Shown in pieces: positions 15,791-24,287 of a stretch of DNA of 64,000 nt. Numbering within the stretch: position 1 is the stretch's first letter; the number at the start of each line of letters is the position of its first letter. The position numbers and the translations under genes were made by a program. A model generated the notes under the pieces. That model was not told where the DNA came from and did not search any database. It worked only from the letters and a program-made list of their open reading frames with translations. The DNA is from Rhodocyclales bacterium (GTDB lineage: Bacteria; Pseudomonadota; Gammaproteobacteria; Burkholderiales; Rhodocyclaceae). The stretch is taken from contig JAQGMG010000015.1 in the NCBI GenBank assembly GCA_028292485.1, positions 62,001 to 126,000 of the forward strand. The letters run 5' to 3'.

Positions 15791-16864
15791 ATGCGCGGAC
15801 CGGAACAGGACTCTCTCGACAGGGTGGCGCTCAAGGATCAGATCAAGGCCTGGGCGCTTGAGCTGGGGTTTGCCAATGCGGGCATCGCGGGCATCGATCT
15901 CGGCGGCGCCGAACCGGGCCTCGCCGAATGGCTTGCAGCGGGCTTTCACGGCGAGATGGATTATATGGCGCGCCACGGCATGAAGCGCGCGCGCCCTGCC
16001 GAATTGGTGCCGGGCACCTTGAGCGTCATTTCGCTGCGTATGGATTACTGGAGCGAGGGTGACCGCGCCCAGGCCGAAGAGATCCTGGGCGACGGCGAGC
16101 GGGCCTATATCTCACGCTACGCCTTGGGCCGCGACTATCACAAGGTATTGCGCAAGCGTTTGCAGCAGCTTGCGGATCGAATTGCTGCAAGCATCGGTCC
16201 GTTCGGCCACCGCGTCTTCGTGGACTCGGCACCGGTGCTGGAGGTGGCACTCGCCACCAGAGCGGGCCTGGGCTGGCGCGGTAAACATACGCTAACGCTC
16301 ACGCGCGAAGCCGGCTCACTGTTCTTTCTCGGCGAGCTATATACCGATCTCGATCTGCCGCCCGATGAGGCGGTCGACGAGCATTGCGGGTCATGCACGC
16401 GGTGCATCGATGTCTGTCCCACACAAGCCATCGTAGCGCCCTACAAGCTGGACGCGCGGCGCTGCATTTCCTATCTCACTATCGAGCTGAAGGGCGCGAT
16501 CCCGATTGAATTTCGATCACTGATCGGCAACCGGGTCTACGGCTGCGACGACTGCCAGCTGGTGTGCCCGTGGAATCGATTCGCACGCATCACCGAAGAA
16601 AAGGATTTCTCCGTGCGCAACGGGCTGGACAAGGCCTCACTCGTCGAGCTGTTCGCGTGGACGCGCGAAGAGTTCGAAACTCGCATGGCAGGCAGCGCCA
16701 TCCACCGTATCGGTTTCGAATGCTGGTCGCGTAACCTTGCGGTGGGCCTTGGCAACGCGACGTACTCCGCTGCCGTGCTCTCGGCATTGCATGCGCGCCA
16801 GGACGATGCGTCACCGCTCGTCCGCGAACATGTGCGATGGGCGTTGGCGCAGCACGCGGTTTGA
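15779..16864 (+). CDS. queG: Epoxyqueuosine reductase QueG
   Basis: This roughly 361-residue cobalamin-dependent iron-sulfur enzyme reduces epoxyqueuosine to queuosine in tRNA, the last step of the pathway. The N-terminal domain (IKAWALELGFANAGIAGIDL; ISLRMDYW; ISRYALGRDYHKVLRKRL) is followed by two 4Fe-4S motifs, CGSCTRCIDVCPTQAI and CDDCQLVCPWN, with CISYLTIE between them, and a short HEAT-like tail. The ATG at 15779 follows GGGAGG closely; in-frame starts at 15719, 15764 and 15791 are possible. It is divergent from tsaE with overlapping start regions. Both enzymes modify the tRNA anticodon loop region. Confidence 0.93.
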   Translation: MSRHMRGPEQDSLDRVALKDQIKAWALELGFANAGIAGIDLGGAEPGLAEWLAAGFHGEMDYMARHGMKRARPAELVPGTLSVISLRMDYWSEGDRAQAEEILGDGERAYISRYALGRDYHKVLRKRLQQLADRIAASIGPFGHRVFVDSAPVLEVALATRAGLGWRGKHTLTLTREAGSLFFLGELYTDLDLPPDEAVDEHCGSCTRCIDVCPTQAIVAPYKLDARRCISYLTIELKGAIPIEFRSLIGNRVYGCDDCQLVCPWNRFARITEEKDFSVRNGLDKASLVELFAWTREEFETRMAGSAIHRIGFECWSRNLAVGLGNATYSAAVLSALHARQDDASPLVREHVRWALAQHAV

Positions 16865-17011
16865 TGTAGGGTCGCGCTGTCGTCCAGAACAGAATGTCCT
16901 GCCTTGCGGAATAAAGGTCTTGCCCGGAGTGTTCTACCGGTTGTTGTTCATGCAGTTGGTTTGTGCATGTACGAGTGTCCTTCCCCACAGAGAATTTTCA
17001 GGAGAATCCGT

Positions 17012-17464
17012 ATGAAGCTTCGTTTCCTCGCAATTGTCGCCCTGGCTTTCGTCAGCACCCTGGCCCAGGCGCAATCCAAGCCCGAAGACATGATCCGCAT
17101 GCGTCAAGGCGGCATGAATCTGCTCTCACGCAACGTCTCTGCACTGAACGCGATGTCCAAGGGTGACGTGCCGTACAACAAGGACGTGGCCATGCAGAAG
17201 GCCGAATTCGTGAACATGCTTGCCAGCGAAATCTTTGCGGCCGGTTTTGGTCCCGGTTCGGACAAGGGTCTGCCGACGCGCGCCAAGCCTTCGATCTGGA
17301 CCGAAGGTGACAGCTTCAAGGCCGGGCAGGAAAAGCTGCTTGCCGCATTGAAGAAGGTACAGGCCGGCGCTGGCGATCTGGCTGCGCTCAAGACGGCGAT
17401 GGGTGATGTGGGCGGTACCTGCAAGGGCTGTCACGACAACTATCGCGACAGCAGCTACCACTGA
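17012..17464 (+). CDS. Cytochrome c' (class II c-type cytochrome)
   Basis: This 150-residue periplasmic haem protein has a Sec signal, MKLRFLAIVALAFVSTLAQAQ (cleavage near residue 20). It is a four-helix bundle with its haem-binding CKGCH (137-141) close to the C-terminus, the arrangement typical of cytochrome c'. It starts with RMRQGGMNLLSRNVSALNAM and contains KPSIWTEGDSFKAGQEKLLAALKK, both usual for this class. Cytochromes c' bind nitric oxide and CO and may protect against NO. AGGAGA precedes the ATG at 17012. A cytochrome b561 gene converges from the other side, and the pair often occur together, which suggests electron transfer between them. Confidence 0.9.
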   Translation: MKLRFLAIVALAFVSTLAQAQSKPEDMIRMRQGGMNLLSRNVSALNAMSKGDVPYNKDVAMQKAEFVNMLASEIFAAGFGPGSDKGLPTRAKPSIWTEGDSFKAGQEKLLAALKKVQAGAGDLAALKTAMGDVGGTCKGCHDNYRDSSYH

Positions 17465-17478
17465 TCGCAAACTGAATG

Positions 17479-17512
17479 AAAAAAGGGCTGGCACTTGTGC
17501 CAGCCCTTTTTT
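17479..17512. terminator. Strong bidirectional terminator
   Basis: The arms GGGCTGGCAC (17485-17494) and GTGCCAGCCC (17497-17506), with A and T runs outside, separate the convergent cytochrome c' and b561 genes. Confidence 0.92.
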
Positions 17513-17534
17513 GTTGGCAGCCAGCAATAGGCGC

Positions 17535-18221
17535 CTATAGTTTTTTCACGACGTACCAGACGACGCCGACGGCAATGGCAAGGACGACCGCGCCAAGCAG
17601 CACATGGCCGCCGCGTGCGTCCTCCACTCCGGCTTCGGCAGGTAGCGCCTTGCTGCCCGTGATCATCGGGGTGATGAGGTCGTCTTTCTTGATGAACCGA
17701 TAGAACAGGATGGCCAGGATGTGCAGCGCGACCAGGCCGAGAATGATCCATTGATTGATTTCGTGAGCCTCGTGCAGCTTGTCGGCAAGGCTCTCACTGA
17801 TGAGTTTTCGCAACGGCCCCTCGTTGAGGTCGTCGTCATAATTGAAAAGCCCCGAGACGGCCTGAAAGAGCAGCGACAGCAGTAATGCGAGGACCGACAG
17901 TGCCCCGAGCGCGTTGTGGCCGGTCCTGGTAGGGTCATGCATGCCGGCGCGCAGTGTGCCGAGATAGGTCAGGATGCCGGCCGGCCCTTTCACGAAATTG
18001 AAGAAGCGCGCGTGAAAGCCGCCTATGAAGCCCCACACCAGTCGGAACAGCAGCAAGGCCAGCACGCTGTAGCCAGCCAGCATATGCAGGTTTCTGTCCG
18101 ATTTGGTCCAGATCGTGGTGAATGCGGCTGCGACGGCAATGAGCAGCAGCCAGTGGAACAGTCGCAATGGCAAATCCCAGACTTTGACCTTCCTGGTGGG
18201 CCCGGTGTTTTCTGTACTCAT
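17535..18221 (-). CDS. Cytochrome b561 family membrane protein
   Basis: This 228-residue inner-membrane protein has four main hydrophobic helices and probable haem-b ligands in the LPLRLFHWLLL, DRNLHMLAGY and GLVALHILAILFYR segments. The family moves electrons between quinol and soluble c-type cytochromes. A last helix near the C-terminus (LLGAVVLAIAVGVVWYVV) ends in a basic KKL. The start at 18221 is favoured by an upstream GGAGAG; an upstream in-frame Met lies in that Shine-Dalgarno region. The convergent cytochrome c' gene is the likely redox partner, an inference from context. Confidence 0.88.
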   Translation of the reverse strand: MSTENTGPTRKVKVWDLPLRLFHWLLLIAVAAAFTTIWTKSDRNLHMLAGYSVLALLLFRLVWGFIGGFHARFFNFVKGPAGILTYLGTLRAGMHDPTRTGHNALGALSVLALLLSLLFQAVSGLFNYDDDLNEGPLRKLISESLADKLHEAHEINQWIILGLVALHILAILFYRFIKKDDLITPMITGSKALPAEAGVEDARGGHVLLGAVVLAIAVGVVWYVVKKL

Positions 18222-18396
18222 CGTGACAGCTCTCCTCATGTGTGTGGGTGGCAATATCTTGTAGCCACAACATACCGCAGTTCCGCATTGCACGGGGACA
18301 TGCCAGGCGACAGGATGCTGGCGTGTTCAGGCTAGAATTGCCACTCGCTACGCCATTCCTCCGACTACATCGCAAGTGACCAAGGCCTCCTTCCAT

Positions 18397-18711
18397 ATGT
18401 TCTCAGATACGCTCAAACAGCTACCTGGTGTTTCACATCTCTCCGGCATTCAACTGATCGATGACGCGGACGCCGTCATGGCCACGATCGAGAACAAACC
18501 GGGGCAAGCAAGCTCGCTGGTGGTCTACAACCATCTGGCGCAAACCTTCGGCGCGATTTCACCTGAGGCTGCAAAAAAAGGGCTTGAGCTGTATGCGGAG
18601 CACACGGAGGATGCCCTGGCCAGTCCGGGCAAGCACGCCAACATCGACCGGCTGCTCGGCTTGATCGAGCGCCAGGAGACTTTGCGCGTCAAACACCTTT
18701 TCGCCGTTTAG
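18397..18711 (+). CDS. DUF2322 family protein
   Basis: This 104-residue soluble protein reads MFSDTLKQLPGVSHLSGIQLIDDADAVMATIENKPGQASSLVVYNHLAQ and ends with HANIDRLLGLIERQETLRVKHLF. The FSDTLKQLP-HLSGI opening and the compact alpha/beta pattern match the DUF2322 family of uncharacterised proteobacterial proteins. No catalytic motif is apparent. A GTG at 18376 would add seven residues; the ATG at 18397 starts directly at the conserved region, and neither has a strong Shine-Dalgarno. It lies 8 nt from the stop of the convergent universal stress gene, without a terminator between them. Confidence 0.68.
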   Translation: MFSDTLKQLPGVSHLSGIQLIDDADAVMATIENKPGQASSLVVYNHLAQTFGAISPEAAKKGLELYAEHTEDALASPGKHANIDRLLGLIERQETLRVKHLFAV

Positions 18712-18719
18712 GGTCGGGT

Positions 18720-19190
18720 CTAAGGCTCTTGCTGCGCAGTCTTGCTTTCGCGGTACACCAGCACCGGAATGGTCGTGTGCGTGAGTACCTTGTTGGTCTC
18801 GGAGCCGATCAGCAGGCTGGCAAGTCCGCGTCTGCCATGCGAGGCCATGAAGATGAGATCGCATTGCTGTGCCACGGCCGTGCGCGTGATGACTTCCCAG
18901 GGCGTGTCGCTGACTTCGGTGAGCCGCGACGCATTGACGGCTGAAGCCTTGGCCAGGTGCTCGGCGTCATTGAGAATCGTATTGGCTACTTCCTCGGTGC
19001 TGCGCAGGAATTCCTCGCGGTTTTCCGGTGCGATGAGCGTGCCCTCGCCGACGATGGGCCGCGGATAGTCCGGTTGCACGTAAAGAAAGGTGATGCGTGC
19101 GTCCAGCGAATGCGCCAGCGCCACCGCCTTCTGGGACGCATGGGACGATAGCTGCGAGCCATCGACTGGAACGAGAATATGTTTGTACAT
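18720..19190 (-). CDS. Universal stress protein (UspA family)
   Basis: A 156-residue single Usp domain. It opens MYKHILVPVDGSQLSSHASQKAVALAHSLDARITFLYV and ends with LIFMASHGRRGLASLLIGSETNKVLTHTTIPVLVYR. The ATP-binding GX2GX9G(S/T) element is nearly intact, with the first Gly read as Ala (ASHGRRGLASLLIGS), so nucleotide binding is likely but not certain. Such proteins are induced by stress and starvation and often regulate partner proteins. GGAGGC lies upstream of the start. It is divergent from ppa. Confidence 0.92.
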   Translation of the reverse strand: MYKHILVPVDGSQLSSHASQKAVALAHSLDARITFLYVQPDYPRPIVGEGTLIAPENREEFLRSTEEVANTILNDAEHLAKASAVNASRLTEVSDTPWEVITRTAVAQQCDLIFMASHGRRGLASLLIGSETNKVLTHTTIPVLVYRESKTAQQEP

Positions 19191-19313
19191 GATGAATCGC
19201 CTCCGCAGAGTGGTTCAGGTTTCATTCTAGGAAACGTCAGCCAGATTGCCCTGCCGCATTTCGCCAACGCCGGATGCGCGTCCTGCGAAAGCGTTTCGTA
19301 AGGCGTCGGTCGT

Positions 19314-19319
19314 TATAAT
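19314..19319 (+). promoter_or_regulatory. Possible -10 box of ppa
   Basis: A perfect TATAAT lies 34 nt before the ppa start. No strong -35 is present at 16-18 bp, so the assignment is tentative. Confidence 0.35.
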
Positions 19320-19352
19320 CAGCAGTCAATCATCAGCAAAGAGAGTCGCTTC

Positions 19353-19901
19353 ATGGCATTCCATCGTGTTTCTTCCGGCATTGATGTGCCCAATGATGTT
19401 CATGTCATCGTCGAAATCCCGCTGCGCGCAGACCCGATCAAATACGAGGTCGACAAAGATAGCGGCGCAGTTTTCGTGGATCGTTTCATGGGAACGACCA
19501 TGTACTACCCTTGCAACTATGGCTACATTCCCGGCACCGTTGCGGGTGACGGAGACCCGGTTGACGTGCTTGTCGAAGCGCCTTTCGCATTGATTCCCGG
19601 CGTGGTGATTCGCTGCCGGCCGGTGGGCGTGCTGCATATGGAGGACGAGGCTGGAGAGGATGCGAAGGTGCTGGCCGTGCCCGTCACCAAGGTTTCACCC
19701 CTGTACGAAAACGTGCAGTCATATACCGATCTGTCGCCCTTGCTCATCAAGCAGATCGAGCACTTCTTCCAGCACTACAAGGATCTGGAAAAGGGCAAAT
19801 GGGTCAAGTTGCTGGGCTGGGCGGGGCCAGAAGCCGCCAAGCAGGAAATCTATGCGGGCGTGACAGCTTTCCAGGCTACGTCGGGCGCTTCGACGGACTA
19901 G
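19353..19901 (+). CDS. ppa: Inorganic pyrophosphatase (family I)
   Basis: This 182-residue cytoplasmic enzyme hydrolyses pyrophosphate to phosphate and drives biosynthetic reactions forward. Family I signatures are present: IPLRADPIKYEVDKDSGAVFVDRF (written VEIPLRADPIKYEVD near residue 20), TMYYPCNYGYIPGT, and the metal-binding DGDPVDVL, followed by KVLAVPVTK and EHFFQHYKDLEKGKWV. All the usual acidic ligands appear conserved. The start gives the expected length, and AGAGAG lies upstream. It is a monocistronic unit with a possible terminator after it. Confidence 0.96.
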   Translation: MAFHRVSSGIDVPNDVHVIVEIPLRADPIKYEVDKDSGAVFVDRFMGTTMYYPCNYGYIPGTVAGDGDPVDVLVEAPFALIPGVVIRCRPVGVLHMEDEAGEDAKVLAVPVTKVSPLYENVQSYTDLSPLLIKQIEHFFQHYKDLEKGKWVKLLGWAGPEAAKQEIYAGVTAFQATSGASTD

Positions 19902-19916
19902 GTCGCACGGGTAGGA

Positions 19917-19947
19917 CGGAACTCCGCAGGAGGTTCCGCCGCATTTT
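19917..19947 (+). terminator. Possible terminator after ppa
   Basis: The imperfect hairpin CGGAAC/GTTCCG (19917-19938) is followed by CCGCATTTTT. The stem has mismatches near the loop. Confidence 0.5.
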
Positions 19948-20001
19948 TCGGTGATCGAATGCAGCCTTGTGGCTGCTGGCGGAACCGCTTTGCGTTCAGC
20001 C

Positions 20002-22251
20002 CTACGGCTTGGGCAGCTCGACGCAGTCCACGCAGTAGCGCACCACGCCATCGACCTTTTCCTTGACCAGACCATGCACGTCGGTTTCGAAGCCGGGGAA
20101 GAGTTCGTTGAAGGTGCGTGCGAACTTCAGGTAGTCCACGATCTTCTTGTTGAACAACTCACCGGGAATCAGCAGCGGTATGCCGGGTGGGTAAGGGGTT
20201 ACCAGCATCGCAGTGATGCGGCCCTCCAGGTCGTCGATGGAGACCCGTTCGATCTTGCGGTGGGCCATCATCGACCAGGCATCCGTCGGGCGCATGCCAG
20301 GCTCCATCTCCGACAGGTACATCTCGGTCGTCAGGCGCGCCACGTCGTGCATCTTGTAGACATCGTGAATCTGGTGACACAGCTCGCGTAGCCCGGTGCG
20401 TTCGTAACGCGGATGCTTGGCGACGAATTCCGGCATGACACGCCACAGTGGCTGGTTGCGATCGTAGTCGTCCTTGAACTGCTGCAATTCCGTGACCAGC
20501 GTATTCCAGCGGCCCTTGGTGATGCCGATGGTGAACATGATGAAGAAGGAATACAGCCCGGTCTTCTCCACGATAATGCCGTGCTCGGCGAGGTAGCGCG
20601 TCAGCACACCGGCGGGGATGCCTGTGTCGGCGAAGTCGCCATCCACGTCCAGGCCCGGCGTGATGATGGTCGCCTTGATCGGGTCGAGCATGTTGAAGCC
20701 TTCGGCGAGGTTGCCGAAACCATGCCAGCGCTCGTTGGCCTTGAGCATCCAGTCTTCGCGCTCGCCCATGCCGTCTTCGGCGAGGTACTCGGGGCCCCAC
20801 ACCTTGAACCACCAGTCCGCGCCCCATTCCTCGTCGACCTTGCGCATGGCACGGCGGAATTCCATCGCTTCCTGGATCGACTCTTCGACCAGCGCGGTAC
20901 CGCCGGGCTCTTCCATCATCGCAGCGGCCACATCGCACGAAGCGATGATGGCGTACTGCGGTGACGTCGAGGTGTGCATCAGATAGGCTTCGTTGAAGGT
21001 ATGCATATCGAGTTCGCGTGCTTCAGAGTTCTGCACGAGAATCTGCGAAGCCTGCGACAGGCCGGCGAGCAGCTTGTGCGTCGATTGTGTGGAGAACACC
21101 ATCGACTCCTTGCAGCGCGCGCGGTCTTTGCCGATGGCATGGTAGTCGCCGTAGAAATCGTGGAACGCAGCGTGCGGCAGCCAGGCTTCGTCGAAGTGCA
21201 GCGTGTCGATCTTGCCGTCGAGTTCTTCCTTGATTTCTTCGACGTTGTACAGCACGCCGTCATACGTGCTTTGCGTGATGGTCAGCACGCGTGGCATGGC
21301 GTTCTTGTCTTCGATGAAAGGGTTCCTGGCGATCTTCTTCTGGATGTTCTCCCAGGCGAACTCACTTTTCGGGATCGGACCGATGATGCCGTAGTGATTG
21401 CGCGTTGGCATCAGGAACACCGGGATCGCGCCGGTCATGATGATGGAGTGCAGGATCGACTTGTGGCAGTTACGGTCCACGACGACGACGTCGCCAGGCG
21501 CCACCGTCGAGTTCCACACGATCTTGTTGGAAGTCGAGGTGCCGTTGGTTACGAAGAACAAATGATCAGAGTGGGTAATGCGTGCGGCATTTCTTTCCGA
21601 CGCTGCAATAGGTCCGGTGTGATCGAGCAACTGACCGAGTTCTTCGACCGCGTTGCACACGTCGGCGCGCAGCATGTTCTCGCCGAAGAACTGGTGGAAC
21701 ATGTGGCCGACCGGGCTCTTCAGGAATGCCACGCCGCCGGAATGGCCCGGGCAGTGCCATGAGTAAGAGCCGTCCGACGCGTAATGCACCAGCGCGCGGA
21801 AGAACGGTGGAGCGAGCGAGTCGAGATAGGCCTTGGCTTCACGCACGACGTAGCGCGCGATGAATTCCGGCGTGTCCTCGAACATGTGAATGAAACCATG
21901 CAACTCGCGCAGCACGTCATTCGGAATGTGGCGCGAGGTGCGCGTCTCGCCATAAAGGAAGATCGGAATATCGGCATTGCGGAAGCGGATTTCCTGCACG
22001 AAGGCGCGCAGCTCGGCGATGGTCTCTTCCGCCTCGTCCGAGCTCAACTCTTCGTCGTCGACCGACAGGATGAACGCGGAGCCGCGGCTCTGCTGTTGCG
22101 CGAACGATGTCAGGTCGCCATAGCTGGTAACGCCCAGCGCCTCCATGCCTTCACCCTCGATGGCTTTCACCAGCGCGCGGATGCCGAAGCCGCTTGCATT
22201 CTCCGAGCGGAAGTCTTCGTCGATGATGATGATGGGGAAGTGAAAACGCAT
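20002..22251 (-). CDS. PLP-dependent Orn/Lys/Arg decarboxylase, class with N-terminal wing domain
   Basis: This 749-residue fold-type I decarboxylase has an N-terminal receiver-like wing (1-130, MRFHFPIIIIDEDF), a PLP core (about 135-590) and a C-terminal domain. The Schiff-base lysine lies in QSTHKLLAGLSQASQI, with the LHFDEAWLPHAAF and DRNCHKSILHSII motifs upstream, all typical of the inducible and biosynthetic arginine, lysine and ornithine decarboxylases. Such enzymes make agmatine, cadaverine or putrescine and help survival in acid. The substrate cannot be read with certainty; arginine or lysine is most likely by relatives. AGGAGCC precedes the ATG at 22251, and the open frame upstream to 22380 looks non-coding. 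Confidence 0.88.
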   Translation of the reverse strand: MRFHFPIIIIDEDFRSENASGFGIRALVKAIEGEGMEALGVTSYGDLTSFAQQQSRGSAFILSVDDEELSSDEAEETIAELRAFVQEIRFRNADIPIFLYGETRTSRHIPNDVLRELHGFIHMFEDTPEFIARYVVREAKAYLDSLAPPFFRALVHYASDGSYSWHCPGHSGGVAFLKSPVGHMFHQFFGENMLRADVCNAVEELGQLLDHTGPIAASERNAARITHSDHLFFVTNGTSTSNKIVWNSTVAPGDVVVVDRNCHKSILHSIIMTGAIPVFLMPTRNHYGIIGPIPKSEFAWENIQKKIARNPFIEDKNAMPRVLTITQSTYDGVLYNVEEIKEELDGKIDTLHFDEAWLPHAAFHDFYGDYHAIGKDRARCKESMVFSTQSTHKLLAGLSQASQILVQNSEARELDMHTFNEAYLMHTSTSPQYAIIASCDVAAAMMEEPGGTALVEESIQEAMEFRRAMRKVDEEWGADWWFKVWGPEYLAEDGMGEREDWMLKANERWHGFGNLAEGFNMLDPIKATIITPGLDVDGDFADTGIPAGVLTRYLAEHGIIVEKTGLYSFFIMFTIGITKGRWNTLVTELQQFKDDYDRNQPLWRVMPEFVAKHPRYERTGLRELCHQIHDVYKMHDVARLTTEMYLSEMEPGMRPTDAWSMMAHRKIERVSIDDLEGRITAMLVTPYPPGIPLLIPGELFNKKIVDYLKFARTFNELFPGFETDVHGLVKEKVDGVVRYCVDCVELPKP

Positions 22252-22397
22252 CCTGGCTCCTGCTGAGTCTGGCGGCCCCATTGACGGGGGCCGAAGCCGC
22301 GCATCATAGCGCAGCACGAAAAAGACAAAAAAAAGCTTTTGTAAATCAAAAGGGCCGCCGAAGCAGCCCTCCTTGCGCATTATTGCCCTAAATTGCT

Positions 22398-22964
22398 TCA
22401 GATTTTAGGTAGCGTTACGCCGGTTTGCCCTTGGTACTTGCCGCCGCGATCCTTGTACGAGGTTTCGCAGACTTCATCCGACTCGAAGAACAGTACCTGC
22501 GCACAGCCTTCGCCCGCATAGATCTTGGCGGGGAGCGGGGTGGTGTTGGAGAACTCCAGCGTGACGAAGCCTTCCCACTCGGGCTCGAAAGGCGTGACAT
22601 TCACGATGATGCCGCAGCGTGCGTAGGTGCTCTTGCCCAGACACACGGTGAGCACACTGCGCGGAATGCGGAAGTATTCGACGGTGCGGGCCAGCGCGAA
22701 GGAGTTCGGCGGGATGATGCAGGAGTCCGCTTCGATCGTGACGAAGGAGTTCACATCGAAGTTTTTCGGGTCGACGATGGTCGAGTTGATATTGGTGAAT
22801 ATCTTGAATTCGCGCGCGCAGCGAATATCGTAGCCATAGCTCGAAGCGCCATACGACACGATTTTTTGCCCGTTGGCCTCGCGAATAAGCGTGGGTTCGA
22901 AAGGCTCGATCATGCCGTGCTGCTCCGCCATGCGGCGGATCCATTTGTCCGATTTGATGCTCAC
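22398..22964 (-). CDS. dcd: dCTP deaminase
   Basis: This 188-residue enzyme of the dUTPase fold converts dCTP to dUTP, feeding dTMP synthesis. Family motifs include [14 protein letters not shown] near residue 40, [10 protein letters not shown], the catalytic-region [11 protein letters not shown], and the C-terminal [12 protein letters not shown], which closes over substrate. The length is near that of the E. coli enzyme (193). The decarboxylase gene follows on the same strand and its coding start lies 146 bp beyond the dcd stop, so cotranscription is possible. ThyA and FolA, acting later in dTMP synthesis, are at the far right of the window. Confidence 0.95.
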   Translation of the reverse strand: MSIKSDKWIRRMAEQHGMIEPFEPTLIREANGQKIVSYGASSYGYDIRCAREFKIFTNINSTIVDPKNFDVNSFVTIEADSCIIPPNSFALARTVEYFRIPRSVLTVCLGKSTYARCGIIVNVTPFEPEWEGFVTLEFSNTTPLPAKIYAGEGCAQVLFFESDEVCETSYKDRGGKYQGQTGVTLPKI

Positions 22965-23057
22965 GTTATTTCGTAGCCTCTCGCTGCGTTGGATGTCAAA
23001 GGGCGGATTTTAGCGGGTTTATGGCAGTTCACGTCCTTTCGCCACATCAGGCGCTGC

Positions 23058-24149
23058 TCAAGTGTTCTGTACGACGATGGTCGGGAACTTGTGGCGCAGG
23101 TCGCGCTGTTTCTCGGCAATGGCAATGGCGACCTTGCGTGCGATGGCCCGGTAAGCGTCGGCCACGGGGCTGTCGGGCGCGGAAACGACCGTGGGTGCGC
23201 CCGAGTCGGCCTGTTCGCGAATCCTGATGTCAAGGGGCAGGCTGCCGAGGAAGGGCACGTCATACTCGGCGCACATCTTCTCGCCGCCGCCAGTGCCGAA
23301 GATGTGTTCGGCGTGGCCGCAGTTCGAGCAGATGTGGATGCTCATGTTTTCGACGATGCCGAGGATCGGGATGCCGACCTTGTCGAACATCTTGAGGCCC
23401 TTGCGGGCGTCCAGCAGCGCGATGTCTTGCGGCGTGGTGACAATCACCGCACCGGTTACCGGCACTGTCTGCGCCAATGTCAGCTGGATATCGCCGGTGC
23501 CTGGTGGCATGTCGATGACGAGGTAGTCGAGGTCGTCCCAACGCGTTTCGGTGAGCAACTGGCGCAGCGCCTGGGTGGCCATTGGCCCGCGCCACACCAT
23601 GGGTTGCTCGGGGTCGATGAGAAAGCCGATGGAGTTGGCCTGTATGCCATGCGCAAGCAAGGGCTTCATGGTCTTGCCGTCTTCCGATTCAGGCTGCTGG
23701 CCGGCCAGGCCCAGCATCTGCGGCTGGCTCGGGCCGTAGATATCCGCATCGAGCAGGCCGACGCGCGCGCCTTCCTGCGCCAGCGCCAGCGCCAGATTGG
23801 CAGCCGTGGTGCTCTTGCCGACGCCGCCTTTGCCCGAAGCGACGGCGATGATGTTTTTCACGCCGGGCAGCAGCTTGACGTTGGCTTGCACGGCGTGAGC
23901 AACGACCTTCGAGTTGACACTGACCCTGGCCGAGCGAATGCCTTCCTGCGTCAGGACAAAGGTTTCGATCTGTTGCGCAATGGATGCGTGCTGGCTGCGG
24001 GCCGGGTAACCAAGCTCGATGCTGATGATTGCTGTGCCATCGTTGATGCTGGCTGCACGAATTGCCCGTGCTTCGGCAAAAGGCTTGCCCGTGTTGGGGT
24101 CTGTCAGTTCACCGACAAGCGTGAGAAGTTGCTGATCCGATAAAGGCAT
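23058..24149 (-). CDS. apbC: Iron-sulfur cluster carrier ATPase, Mrp/ApbC family
   Basis: This 363-residue protein has an N-terminal MIP18/DUF59-like domain (about 1-80), then a ParA/MinD-type P-loop ATPase. The deviant Walker A is VASGKGGVGKSTTAANLAL, followed by LLDADIYGPSQP and VIDMPPGTGD. The CxxC pair ICSNCGHAEHIFG near residue 285 is where Mrp proteins bind a transferable 4Fe-4S cluster. It probably delivers clusters to apo-enzymes. The ATG at 24149 starts the family N-terminus; a TTG at 24167 is the only upstream alternative. The hybrid histidine kinase gene lies just upstream on the same strand, and metG is divergent beyond that. Confidence 0.92.
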   Translation of the reverse strand: MPLSDQQLLTLVGELTDPNTGKPFAEARAIRAASINDGTAIISIELGYPARSQHASIAQQIETFVLTQEGIRSARVSVNSKVVAHAVQANVKLLPGVKNIIAVASGKGGVGKSTTAANLALALAQEGARVGLLDADIYGPSQPQMLGLAGQQPESEDGKTMKPLLAHGIQANSIGFLIDPEQPMVWRGPMATQALRQLLTETRWDDLDYLVIDMPPGTGDIQLTLAQTVPVTGAVIVTTPQDIALLDARKGLKMFDKVGIPILGIVENMSIHICSNCGHAEHIFGTGGGEKMCAEYDVPFLGSLPLDIRIREQADSGAPTVVSAPDSPVADAYRAIARKVAIAIAEKQRDLRHKFPTIVVQNT

Positions 24150-24287
24150 GAAGTCTTCGCGCGGCAACGCTGCCGCAATAGTTGATTGATTTGCTCAAGC
24201 TTAGCACGGTCATCATGCTTGTCGGAGCGTGCTGACAGCCTGCGAAAAGAGGGGGCGGGGATGCGGCCGACGCTTTGCCGACGCCTC

